The translations under genes and the position numbers were made by a program. Below are positions 1-5,699 of a stretch of 5,830 bases of DNA, one piece after another; positions within the stretch are counted from its first letter, which is position 1; every line of letters begins with the position of its first letter. The notes under the pieces were generated by a model, which saw nothing but the letters and a program-made list of their open reading frames with translations, made no database searches and was not told the origin of the DNA. Where the stretch lies: contig DATAYF010000723.1 in NCBI GenBank assembly GCA_036272735.1, positions 1 to 5,830 of the forward strand, in the 5' to 3' direction. The stretch is from DATAYF01 sp036272735. GTDB lineage: Bacteria; Chloroflexota; Ktedonobacteria; Ktedonobacterales; Ktedonobacteraceae.

Positions 1-7
1 CTCCTAT

Positions 8-28
8 CCCCATGGCTGAAGCCAGGGG
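8..28. mobile_element. Bulged hairpin, possible end of an IS200/IS605-type element (or a terminator)
   Basis: CCCC (8-11) pairs with GGGG (25-28) and TGGC (13-16) with GCCA (21-24), around a TGAA loop and with one unpaired A at 12. A short GC-rich hairpin with a single bulged base is typical of the subterminal hairpins of IS200/IS605 and TnpB elements. The stem is followed by TTTT (29-32), so a rho-independent terminator of an upstream gene is the main alternative. The gene that would decide this lies left of the window. Confidence 0.35.
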
Positions 29-81
29 TTTTACAGCGCGGACTGATAGCCTCATCCACAAAAAGGTTCTTGCAAGGAAAC

Positions 82-1019
82 ATGAAAGAATATTTGATAG
101 AATTGTCAGGTGCAGAAATCTTTCTGCATGAGCACTTTGGGGCGGACTTCCAGCATATTCAGGAATTAGGCAGAGGCGAATGGTCTGTAGCCTTCGCTTA
201 TCGTTTAGCCGGGCACGAATATGTTGCACGCTTTGGGCTATTCGATGAGGACTTCATGAAGGATCGGATCGTTGCAAAATATACTTCGGAAAGGTTACCC
301 ATACCGCGAATAGGAGAAATTGGGCAGTATAAAAACGGCTTTTTTGCTCTATCCGAGTGCGCCTATGGGAATTTCCCTGATAAACTCGATGAAAATGCGA
401 TGCACGCTGTGCTTCCCAACTTGTTTGCGACACTCAATGTGATAAAAGAAATAGAGCTGAGTGACACCAGGGGCTATGGTCTCTGGGATGCAAAGGGAAT
501 AGCCCCCATGCAAGCTGGCAGGAAGCGCTACTGGATGTCGTCAATGACCGGCCAGAAAAACGGATACACGGATGGCGCAAATCTCTAGAAGAAGTACCTG
601 GAAATCTTGCATTATTTGAGCAGGCTGCGGCTTTGTTGGCAACGAAGGTCCCTCTGTGTCCAAACGAATGACACCTCATTCATAACGACCTTTTGAGCCG
701 TAATGTTTTAGTTGACGCTCATGGTGTAACTGCTCTGCTGGATTGGGGCGATTCGCGTTACAGCGATTATCTCTACGATATCGCACATTTACTATACTGG
801 TGGCCGTGTTTTACCCAATGGCGCAATATAGACATTCTGAGAGAATTTGAGCAAAACTATAAGGTAAAGGAATTGGACGTACAACGCTTTCACGAAAGAT
901 TATGGTGCTATCAAATGCACATTGGTTTAGATTCTATGGCATATCACTATTATACAAAGCGATGGGATAACTTTGAGTGGAGTGCTAAGAGGACGTTTGA
1001 GGTTGCTCGTTCACAATGA
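82..1019 (+). pseudogene. Aminoglycoside/hygromycin phosphotransferase-family gene, broken by a frameshift and a nonsense codon
   Basis: Reconstructed, this is a protein of about 312 residues of the APH kinase-like fold, which transfers phosphate from ATP to aminoglycosides or other small hydroxyl compounds in the cytoplasm. The layout follows hygromycin B phosphotransferase: an N-lobe with LGRGEWSVAF, the KDR and LPIP segments near 258-306, and GYGLWDAKGIAP. The C-lobe has the catalytic loop HNDLLSRNVL (681-713; Asp at 687-689, Asn at 702-704) and the metal-binding LLDWGD (Asp at 741-743). Frame 1 is good to about 507; the protein then continues in frame 3 (HASWQEALLDVV), as if one C were lost from the run at 503-507. 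In frame 3, TGA at 669-671 stands where APH(4) has Arg in CPEVRHLVH (here CPNE-stop-HLIH), which fits CGA to TGA. Adding one base makes 82-1019 divisible by three. The ATG at 82 has AAGGA at 74-78; TTG at 70 is an alternative start. The gene is A/T-rich compared with the operon downstream. The family call is firm; the substrate is unknown. Confidence 0.85.
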
Positions 1020-1091
1020 CTAAGAAACGTTCTTGCTTGGCAAAGGAAAAACAAACTGATGGGCTTAATGAGATGCGATTGCCTTGATCCA

Positions 1092-1121
1092 TTGATAAAC
1101 ACAAGCAACCTGATGTATACT
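1092..1121 (+). promoter_or_regulatory. Candidate sigma70-type promoter of the B12 operon
   Basis: TTGATA (1092-1097) and TATACT (1116-1121) are separated by 18 bases. Transcription would start near 1128, about 20 bases before the first helix of the riboswitch, which is where a promoter for this leader is expected. This is a motif match only; the rest of 1020-1147 shows no gene and only a weak 5-bp hairpin (1022-1034). Confidence 0.55.
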
Positions 1122-1147
1122 ACTGGCTAGAAAGTAAATAGAACTGC

Positions 1148-1329
1148 CATCAGGTGGTCGAGATTTCTCGTCTCGGCAGAATAGGGAAGTCGGTGCAAAG
1201 CCGACGCAGTCGCGCTACTGTAACTGGTAAGCCTCTCATCTACCCAGCAACGAAACAGCCACTGTCCGTATAGGATGGGAAGGCACGTTGAGAGACGCTA
1301 TAGCCAGGAGCCAGGAGACCTGCCTGATG
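1148..1329 (+). ncRNA. Cobalamin (B12) riboswitch aptamer
   Basis: The conserved blocks of the cobalamin riboswitch occur in order: GGGAA (1184-1188), CGGTGCAAAGCCG (1191-1203), CGCTACTGTAAC (1213-1224), a peripheral stem CTCTCA (1233-1238) with TGAGAG (1289-1294), and the B12 box AGCCAGGAGACCTGCC (1309-1324). The closing helix P1 is seven perfect pairs, CATCAGG (1148-1154) with CCTGATG (1323-1329). It binds adenosylcobalamin or another cobalamin form and normally lowers expression of B12 uptake and synthesis genes when the vitamin is plentiful. The gene that follows is a B12-binding lipoprotein and the next two are cobalamin enzymes, so the target makes sense. An oddity is an exact 7-bp tandem duplication, CCAGGAG at 1304-1310 and 1311-1317, at the entrance of the B12 box. 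Confidence 0.95.
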
Positions 1330-1410
1330 AAATGTGCTCACGATCCTTCGCGTAAAAGGAACGAGCTGCCAAAAGACAATGTGGCCTGATGGGTCGTGTC
1401 TCTCTGGCTG

Positions 1411-1461
1411 GATCTCCATCGCACGCGAGGTGGCAGGGGCGCTGCCAGTATCATGGAGGTT
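1411..1461 (+). promoter_or_regulatory. Possible Shine-Dalgarno sequestering helix (riboswitch expression platform)
   Basis: GATCTCCAT (1411-1419) can pair with ATGGAGGTT (1453-1461): nine pairs including two or three G-U, covering the whole GGAGG (1455-1459) of the btuF-like gene. Inside it sits a 6-bp hairpin, TGGCAG (1431-1436) with CTGCCA (1442-1447). An alternative partner is GATGG (1388-1392) with CCATC (1416-1420), which would free the ribosome site. There is no U-tract after any hairpin in 1330-1469, so control of translation rather than termination is more likely. This was read by eye; no folding energies were computed. Confidence 0.45.
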
Positions 1462-1469
1462 ACAACCAG

Positions 1470-2477
1470 ATGCGCACCTATATCATCTCTCAACGCATTG
1501 TTTTTCTGTTATTGCTCACCTGCCTGCTCGCGCTGTCCGCGTGCGGACAAAGCTCCCCCCCAACAACGTCTGGCGGGCAAAGTAGTAAGCCGACACCTAC
1601 GCCCACACAGCAGCTCGATGCCTATGGAACCCCGATTACCTTTCCACAAACGGCACCACAGCGCATTATCTCTTTGACCCCCAGTACCAGCGAAATTTTA
1701 GGCGCACTGCAGTTGCAGAGCCGCGTCGTCGCTGTTGACTCTTTCACCAACTACCCGGCTGCGCTGGCGAATTTGCCAAAGGTCTCGGATGCCAACGGCA
1801 CGTATAACGTCGAGAAAATCGTTGCGCTCCACCCGGACTTAATACTCAGTTCTGGCGGCCTCACAAGCAAATACGATAGCCAGTTGAAACAATTGAATCT
1901 GCATGTTGTTGACCTGCCAGCAGTAGATTTCGACCATGCTATCCAACAAATTGCTGTGATTGGTCGTTTGACTTTAACGCAAAACGTAGCCAATGCGCTC
2001 GTGCAGCAGCTTCAGCAGCAGGAGGCGCAGGTGAAAACCGAGGTCGCAAGCACGACGACGACCCCCAAAGTATTATTGGAAGCCGACGATAGCACGCCTG
2101 GGAAGCCCTACGTATTTGGTGGCGGATCGTTTGGCGATCAGATGTTGCAGTATGCGCACGCGGCCAATATATTTCACAGCAATACGAATAACCAGGGGTA
2201 TCCGCAGGTGACGGACGAGGCTGTGATTGTTGCTAACCCGCAATACGTTGTGCTGACCGAAGATCCGGCGTACGGCGGTAGTCCGTCCCTGGTATATAAA
2301 CGTGCGAATTGGGGTGGTATTATGGCTGTGAAGAGTCACCACGTTTATCACCTCAATACCGATATCATGCAGCGGCCCGGTCCGCGCCTGGTCGAAGGCT
2401 TGCGTTGTGTTGCCCAGGTAGTGCACCCCGATAAATTCCCTGGTGCGCTGCCAGCGTATTGCACAGGCAGCATTTAG
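1470..2477 (+). CDS. btuF: BtuF-like cobalamin/corrinoid ABC-transporter substrate-binding lipoprotein
   Basis: A 335-residue extracytoplasmic binding protein that captures cobalamin or a related corrinoid and passes it to a BtuCD-type ABC transporter. Residues 1-24 form a lipoprotein signal peptide (hydrophobic VFLLLLTCLLAL, lipobox LSAC) with Cys25 as the lipidated residue, then a Ser/Thr/Pro-rich tether to about residue 47. The class III binding-protein fold (Peripla_BP_2) follows: PQRIISLTPSTSEILGAL (63-80), NVEKIVALHPDLILSSGG (113-130), a long linker helix near 155-190, and the C-terminal lobe ending in RPGPRLVEGL (302-311), typical of BtuF/FhuD-type proteins. The start at 1470 is chosen because GGAGG lies 10 bases upstream and the signal peptide begins there; the same frame opens at 1389, but that adds an implausible N-terminus inside the leader. 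The cobalamin riboswitch upstream and the two cobalamin genes downstream support B12 rather than iron-siderophore specificity. No permease or ATPase gene is nearby, so it must use partners encoded elsewhere. Confidence 0.88.
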   Translation: MRTYIISQRIVFLLLLTCLLALSACGQSSPPTTSGGQSSKPTPTPTQQLDAYGTPITFPQTAPQRIISLTPSTSEILGALQLQSRVVAVDSFTNYPAALANLPKVSDANGTYNVEKIVALHPDLILSSGGLTSKYDSQLKQLNLHVVDLPAVDFDHAIQQIAVIGRLTLTQNVANALVQQLQQQEAQVKTEVASTTTTPKVLLEADDSTPGKPYVFGGGSFGDQMLQYAHAANIFHSNTNNQGYPQVTDEAVIVANPQYVVLTEDPAYGGSPSLVYKRANWGGIMAVKSHHVYHLNTDIMQRPGPRLVEGLRCVAQVVHPDKFPGALPAYCTGSI

Positions 2478-2506
2478 GAACAGCATTATGCTGATGGAGG
2501 TTTACC

Positions 2507-3148
2507 ATGCACGAGCAAGAGCAGCAACAACCGTCGCATCCTCGGGACGCGGCCTATGAATTAAGTGCAGAGGGGCGTGCTCAGATACGCCAGGAGCAAG
2601 CAGATGCCCGTGCACAGCGGCGGCGCGGCCACACGGGCATTGTCATCGTCAATACAGGCGATGGCAAAGGCAAGACCACGGCGGCCCTGGGCGTGCTTTT
2701 TCGCGCCTGCGGACAAAATATGCGTGTAGTCATGCTGGAATTTTTGAAAGCGCAGACGGGCAATTGGGGTGAAATTAAAGCGGCCAAACGCCTGGATGTT
2801 GAGATAATTCCTCTGGGCAAGGGCTTTACCTGGGATAGTGAGAACCTTGAGCATGATCGTGCCCTGGCGCAACAGTGTTGGTCACAATGTCGCGCAAAAA
2901 TCGAGAGCAACCAGTACGACATTGTGATTATGGACGAGATCACATACGCTTTGAAGTATGGCTGGTTGGATATTGAAGAGGTGCTGACCACGCTGCGGCA
3001 GCGCGATCCCTTGATGCATATTATTATGACCGGGCGCGATGCCCCGCAAGCATTGATCGATTTTGCGGACCTGGTGACCGAGATGCGCGAAGTGAAACAC
3101 CCTTATAAAACACAAGGAATTGTGGCGCAGAAAGGTATCGAATTTTAA
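2507..3148 (+). CDS. cobO: Cob(I)alamin adenosyltransferase (corrinoid adenosyltransferase, CobA/CobO/BtuR type)
   Basis: A cytoplasmic enzyme of 213 residues that transfers the 5'-deoxyadenosyl group of ATP to reduced Co(I) corrinoid, giving the coenzyme form. It has the P-loop GDGKGKTT (51-58), which in this family binds ATP in an unusual orientation. GFTW (106-109) holds the Phe and Trp that in Salmonella CobA (F91, W93) help displace the lower axial ligand. DIVIMDE (138-144) is the Walker B-like strand, and the family C-terminus KHPYKTQGIVAQKGIEF is present. The first ~43 residues form a Gln/Arg-rich charged extension, matching the N-terminal helix that closes over the active site in this family. 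GGAGG at 2496-2500 is six bases before the ATG. The gene follows btuF after 29 bases that hold a small perfect inverted repeat, CAGCATTATGCTG (2481-2493), just before the ribosome site. It is three bases from the next gene, so the genes are co-transcribed. Confidence 0.95.
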   Translation: MHEQEQQQPSHPRDAAYELSAEGRAQIRQEQADARAQRRRGHTGIVIVNTGDGKGKTTAALGVLFRACGQNMRVVMLEFLKAQTGNWGEIKAAKRLDVEIIPLGKGFTWDSENLEHDRALAQQCWSQCRAKIESNQYDIVIMDEITYALKYGWLDIEEVLTTLRQRDPLMHIIMTGRDAPQALIDFADLVTEMREVKHPYKTQGIVAQKGIEF

Positions 3149-3151
3149 GGT

Positions 3152-4213
3152 ATGATGGAACAATTACAAGCGATACTTGCCAGCATCGCACCGCTCGATG
3201 CCTCATTGCTAGCCCAGGCACGGGAGCGGCAACAACAATTGACCAAGCCTGCTGGCAGCCTGGGCCGCCTGGAAAACATTGCTATACAGATGGCGGGTAT
3301 CACCGGGCAACTCTTTCCGAAGGTCGAGCGTAAATCCGTGGTCGTAATGGCGGCCGATCATGGCGTGACTGTTGAAGGTGTGAGTGCCTTTCCAGCAGCG
3401 GTAACGCCGCAAATGGTGCAGAACTTCTTGCATGGTGGGGCAGCCATCAACGCGTTAGCACGGCAGGCAAATGCCGAAGTGGTCGTTGTCGATATTGGCG
3501 TGGCATCAGACCTGGTGCATCCGGCCCTGCTGGCACGCAAAATCGCCTATGGAACAGCCAATATGGCGATAGGTCCCGCGCTGACACGCGAGCAAACGTT
3601 AGCAGCCATTGGGGTCGGCATAGAAGTGCTGAACACGCTGGCGGACAAGGGACTGGACCTGGTGGCAACTGGCGAGATGGGCATTGGTAACACCACAGCG
3701 GCCAGCGCGGTAACGGCCTGCCTAACCGGCGTACCAATTGCTAACGTAACCGGGCGTGGTACAGGCATCGATGACCAGCAACTTACGCACAAAGTGTCCG
3801 TGATCGAGCGAGCCATTGTGCATAATGCGCCCGACGCCAGTGATCCGCTGGATGTACTGGCGAAGGTTGGTGGTCTGGAAATCGCCGGGCTGGTCGGTGT
3901 CATGCTGGCGGCTGCTCAACGTCGCATTCCTATAGTCATCGATGGCTTTATTTCGAGTTCGGCGGCACTGGTGGCGTGCGCGCTATGCCCAACGCTCCGC
4001 GAGTATCTCTTCGCCGGGCATCTTTCCGTCGAAGGCGGGCATCGTATTATTCTCAAAAAATTGGGCCTGGAGCCACTATTGGACCTGCACATGCGACTTG
4101 GTGAGGGTACGGGGGCAGTGCTGGCGATGCACATTATCGAGGCTGCTCTAAATATCCATCGTGACATGGCAACGTTTGCCGATGCTGGCGTGAGCAATCG
4201 CGACGAAGAGTGA
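3152..4213 (+). CDS. cobT: Nicotinate-nucleotide:5,6-dimethylbenzimidazole phosphoribosyltransferase CobT
   Basis: A cytoplasmic enzyme of 353 residues that swaps nicotinate for a benzimidazole-type base on nicotinate mononucleotide, making the alpha-ribazole phosphate used for the lower ligand of cobalamin. The full family pattern is present: KPAGSLGRLE (32-41), AADHGV (67-72), GEMGIGNTT (174-182), GRGTG (201-205), IDGFISS (263-269), SVEGGHR (292-298) and LGEGTGA (316-322). The catalytic glutamates known from Salmonella CobT (E174, E317) correspond to E175 and E318 here, or exactly 174 and 317 if translation starts at the second Met (3155). Length is normal (Salmonella 356). It starts three bases after the cobO stop, and its only ribosome-site candidate, AAGG (3147-3150), overlaps that stop codon, so translation is probably coupled to cobO. 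CobS and CobU, which would use its product, are not in the window. Confidence 0.96.
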   Translation: MMEQLQAILASIAPLDASLLAQARERQQQLTKPAGSLGRLENIAIQMAGITGQLFPKVERKSVVVMAADHGVTVEGVSAFPAAVTPQMVQNFLHGGAAINALARQANAEVVVVDIGVASDLVHPALLARKIAYGTANMAIGPALTREQTLAAIGVGIEVLNTLADKGLDLVATGEMGIGNTTAASAVTACLTGVPIANVTGRGTGIDDQQLTHKVSVIERAIVHNAPDASDPLDVLAKVGGLEIAGLVGVMLAAAQRRIPIVIDGFISSSAALVACALCPTLREYLFAGHLSVEGGHRIILKKLGLEPLLDLHMRLGEGTGAVLAMHIIEAALNIHRDMATFADAGVSNRDEE

Positions 4214-4252
4214 GCAGGGAGGTATAGAGAAAGGACGAGCAACGTAGCAAGC

Positions 4253-5200
4253 ATGAACGCAAATGGTCTCGAAGCGCAAAGCCTTGTACTCACTGCACCC
4301 CGACAGCTTCAATGGGTAAGCGAAGTGTTGCCGGAGCCAGGCCCACATGACGTGCTCGTCCAGACACGCACGGGAGCTATCAGTATTGGCAGTGAATTGC
4401 CCCAGTATTGTGGCACATCGCGCACGGACACTCTTCGCCAGTATCCACGGATGATAGGCTATGAAAGCCTTGGGATCGTCCTGGCGTGTGGTTCGCAGGT
4501 CCAAACTGTGCAACCGGGCGAGCGTGTTGTTGCCTTTTACGGGCATCGCACGCACGCGCTCGTTCCAGAGAGCAAAGTGATCGTTGTGCCCGAAGACATT
4601 GCTGATCCCCTCGCCATCCTGGTCATTCTGACGTGCGATGCTGCTAAAGGCGTGCGCAAACTTGCTCCTCTACCGGAAGAAGCCGTGCTCATCACCGGGG
4701 CCGGAGCAATGGGCCTGCTCACTCTTTTCATGCTCAAAGCCTGTGGCCGTGCAAACGTTGACATGGTTGAGCCCCAACAGAGAAGGCATGCGTTGGCCTC
4801 GCAACTTGGGGCCAGAACCATCTTCTTTCCGCAGGCGCTTCCTCCGAGCAGTGAGACCTATCCGCTTGCTTTCGAGTGCTCAAGCCGTAGCGAGGCGTGT
4901 GCTCTATTGCAAAACCATATGCAACGCAACGGGCGCATTTGCATCACTGCGGATGGAAACCTTGAGCCGCTCACGCTCCTCCCAGCCTTCCACGAAAAAG
5001 AACTGAACATCATTAGTTCGAGTGACGGCTGGGACTATCACAAACACGCCGCCTGGTATTTTCAAGAAATGCAGCGCAACCCAACCAAACTGGAACAGCT
5101 TTTTGAGGAAGAGATTGCTCACAATGATCTCTCCCATACATTTGCAAGGTTGGCAAAGGGAAGTTCATTGCCTGTGAAGATCCTCGTCCACTATGGGTAG
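4253..5200 (+). CDS. Zinc-less medium-chain dehydrogenase/reductase, BchC-like, function unknown
   Basis: A 315-residue cytoplasmic oxidoreductase of the MDR (alcohol dehydrogenase-like) superfamily. Residues 1-125 form the GroES-like catalytic domain with the family PGPHDVLV turn (29-36) and a PGERV loop (88-92). The Rossmann fold follows with GAGAMG (149-154) and Glu173 at the end of the second strand, which favours NAD(H) over NADP(H). The zinc machinery is missing: the usual GHE is GYE (69-71), SIGSE (44-48) stands where the first zinc Cys normally is, and the four-Cys structural-zinc loop is absent, which explains the short length. GYES in place of GHE and a GSE/GTE segment are also seen in BchC, the bacteriochlorophyllide dehydrogenase; with the B12 genes upstream, a tetrapyrrole-related substrate is a reasonable guess but unproven. 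The gene begins 39 bases after cobT. The best ribosome site, AAAGGA (4230-4235), is 17 bases away, and no other in-frame start codon exists after the cobT stop. The MDR call is sure; the substrate is not. Confidence 0.85.
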   Translation: MNANGLEAQSLVLTAPRQLQWVSEVLPEPGPHDVLVQTRTGAISIGSELPQYCGTSRTDTLRQYPRMIGYESLGIVLACGSQVQTVQPGERVVAFYGHRTHALVPESKVIVVPEDIADPLAILVILTCDAAKGVRKLAPLPEEAVLITGAGAMGLLTLFMLKACGRANVDMVEPQQRRHALASQLGARTIFFPQALPPSSETYPLAFECSSRSEACALLQNHMQRNGRICITADGNLEPLTLLPAFHEKELNIISSSDGWDYHKHAAWYFQEMQRNPTKLEQLFEEEIAHNDLSHTFARLAKGSSLPVKILVHYG

Positions 5201-5212
5201 TATCCGATTTAA

Positions 5213-5237
5213 GGTGCTATACAGAGAATATAGTACC
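5213..5237 (+). terminator. Hairpin just after the last operon gene (weak terminator candidate)
   Basis: GGTGCTATA (5213-5221) pairs with TATAGTACC (5229-5237) through nine pairs, one G-U, around the loop CAGAGAA. It starts 12 bases after the dehydrogenase stop, where a 3'-end structure is expected. No T-run follows (CACTTAAAAAC), so it is not a classical rho-independent terminator and may only protect the 3' end. Confidence 0.3.
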
Positions 5238-5356
5238 CACTTAAAAACAAATATGGGCAACCCTCTCAAATGGCTCTATAGCTTCATCCACCAGACTTTT
5301 TCCTAACGGACACAGTTCATATCAGTTCAGCAAAATACCTTTCAATAAAGCCAATA

Positions 5357-5377
5357 AGGTGTCAATTCAGGTGTCAA
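5357..5377. repeat. Two-copy direct repeat AGGTGTCAA, period 12
   Basis: AGGTGTCAA occurs at 5357-5365 and again at 5369-5377, separated by TTC, with an A-run following the second copy. It may be a simple slippage duplication or a pair of protein-binding half-sites; nothing nearby lets one choose. Confidence 0.5.
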
Positions 5378-5433
5378 AAAAATACGCCATCATCAGGCTT
5401 TTAATCTAGTGGTCAGTCCATATCGAAATTGAC

Positions 5434-5660
5434 AGGAGTGAGATACTGAAGGTGTGATTTGCCAAACGTTTTAGCCGCCTCGGACACAATATGGCTCTAA
5501 CATAACTTTGGTGATAAGCTGATCAATAACAAAATTTCCACTGTTGTTTTCTGCTCCCAGAGAAAATCGCTTCATCCCCGATAAGCTCATCCTTCACCAA
5601 AGTTGCGTCAGCGCCACAATATGGTTCAAAAAAAAGCTGGACATGATATGGGTCAATTTC
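5434..5660. repeat. Nested inverted repeats, MITE-like block
   Basis: The outer pair is GAAATTGAC (5434-5442) with GTCAATTTC (5652-5660). The inner pair is a perfect 11-mer, AACTTTGGTGA (5504-5514) with TCACCAAAGTT (5594-5604). The inner arms extend imperfectly outward (ATGGCTCTAACAT on the left against GTGGCGCTGACGC read on the other strand) and inward through GATAAGCT (5513-5520 and 5580-5587, itself part of a quasi-palindrome). CACAATATGG also occurs twice in the same direction (5485-5494, 5615-5624), placed symmetrically around the same centre near 5554. Near-concentric repeats about 230 bases across without a gene are what a miniature inverted-repeat element or a long imperfect hairpin would look like. 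Confidence 0.5.
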
Positions 5661-5699
5661 ATAAGTGGTCTAGACTAAGATAGTGTCTTACTCCCGTGA

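Larger units (their letters stand above)
5201..5699. other. About 500 bases without a convincing gene; A/T-rich and repeat-bearing
   Basis: No frame on either strand is open with a recognisable product. The stretch holds the hairpin at 5213-5237, a two-copy direct repeat AGGTGTCAA (5357-5365 and 5369-5377, period 12), and a nested inverted-repeat block (5434-5660). AGTGGTC is repeated directly (5409-5415 and 5664-5670 within one base). Composition is more A/T-rich than the operon. It reads as decayed mobile DNA between the operon and the transposase gene at the right edge. Confidence 0.6.

Noticed and set aside
434..679. Minus-strand open frame across the broken phosphotransferase gene
   Set aside because: It is the shadow of the plus-strand gene; its peptide is low-complexity Ser/Arg/His with no family features.
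1389..1469. Longer N-terminus for the btuF-like protein starting at 1389
   Set aside because: It would place 27 extra residues before a normal lipoprotein signal peptide, and it lacks a ribosome site, whereas 1470 has GGAGG.
4211..4255. cobT and the dehydrogenase are in the same frame with only one TGA between them, suggesting a readthrough fusion
   Set aside because: CobT ends at its normal family length, and the 13 intervening codons look like leader sequence. Same frame has a one-in-three chance, and no readthrough signal is seen.
5278..5291. ATAGCTTCATCCAC resembles ATAGCCTCATCCAC at 46-59 (13 of 14), as flanking direct repeats of a mobile segment
   Set aside because: The match is short and imperfect, with no similarity extending beyond it on either side; a chance match is possible.
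5471..5669. Minus-strand protein remnant: pieces such as LFFEPYCGADATLVKDELIG and FVIDQLITKVMLEPYCVRGG
   Set aside because: The two pieces are in different frames and need a frameshift, there is no recognisable family, and the repeated EPYC comes from the repeated CACAATATGG. A decayed gene cannot be excluded.
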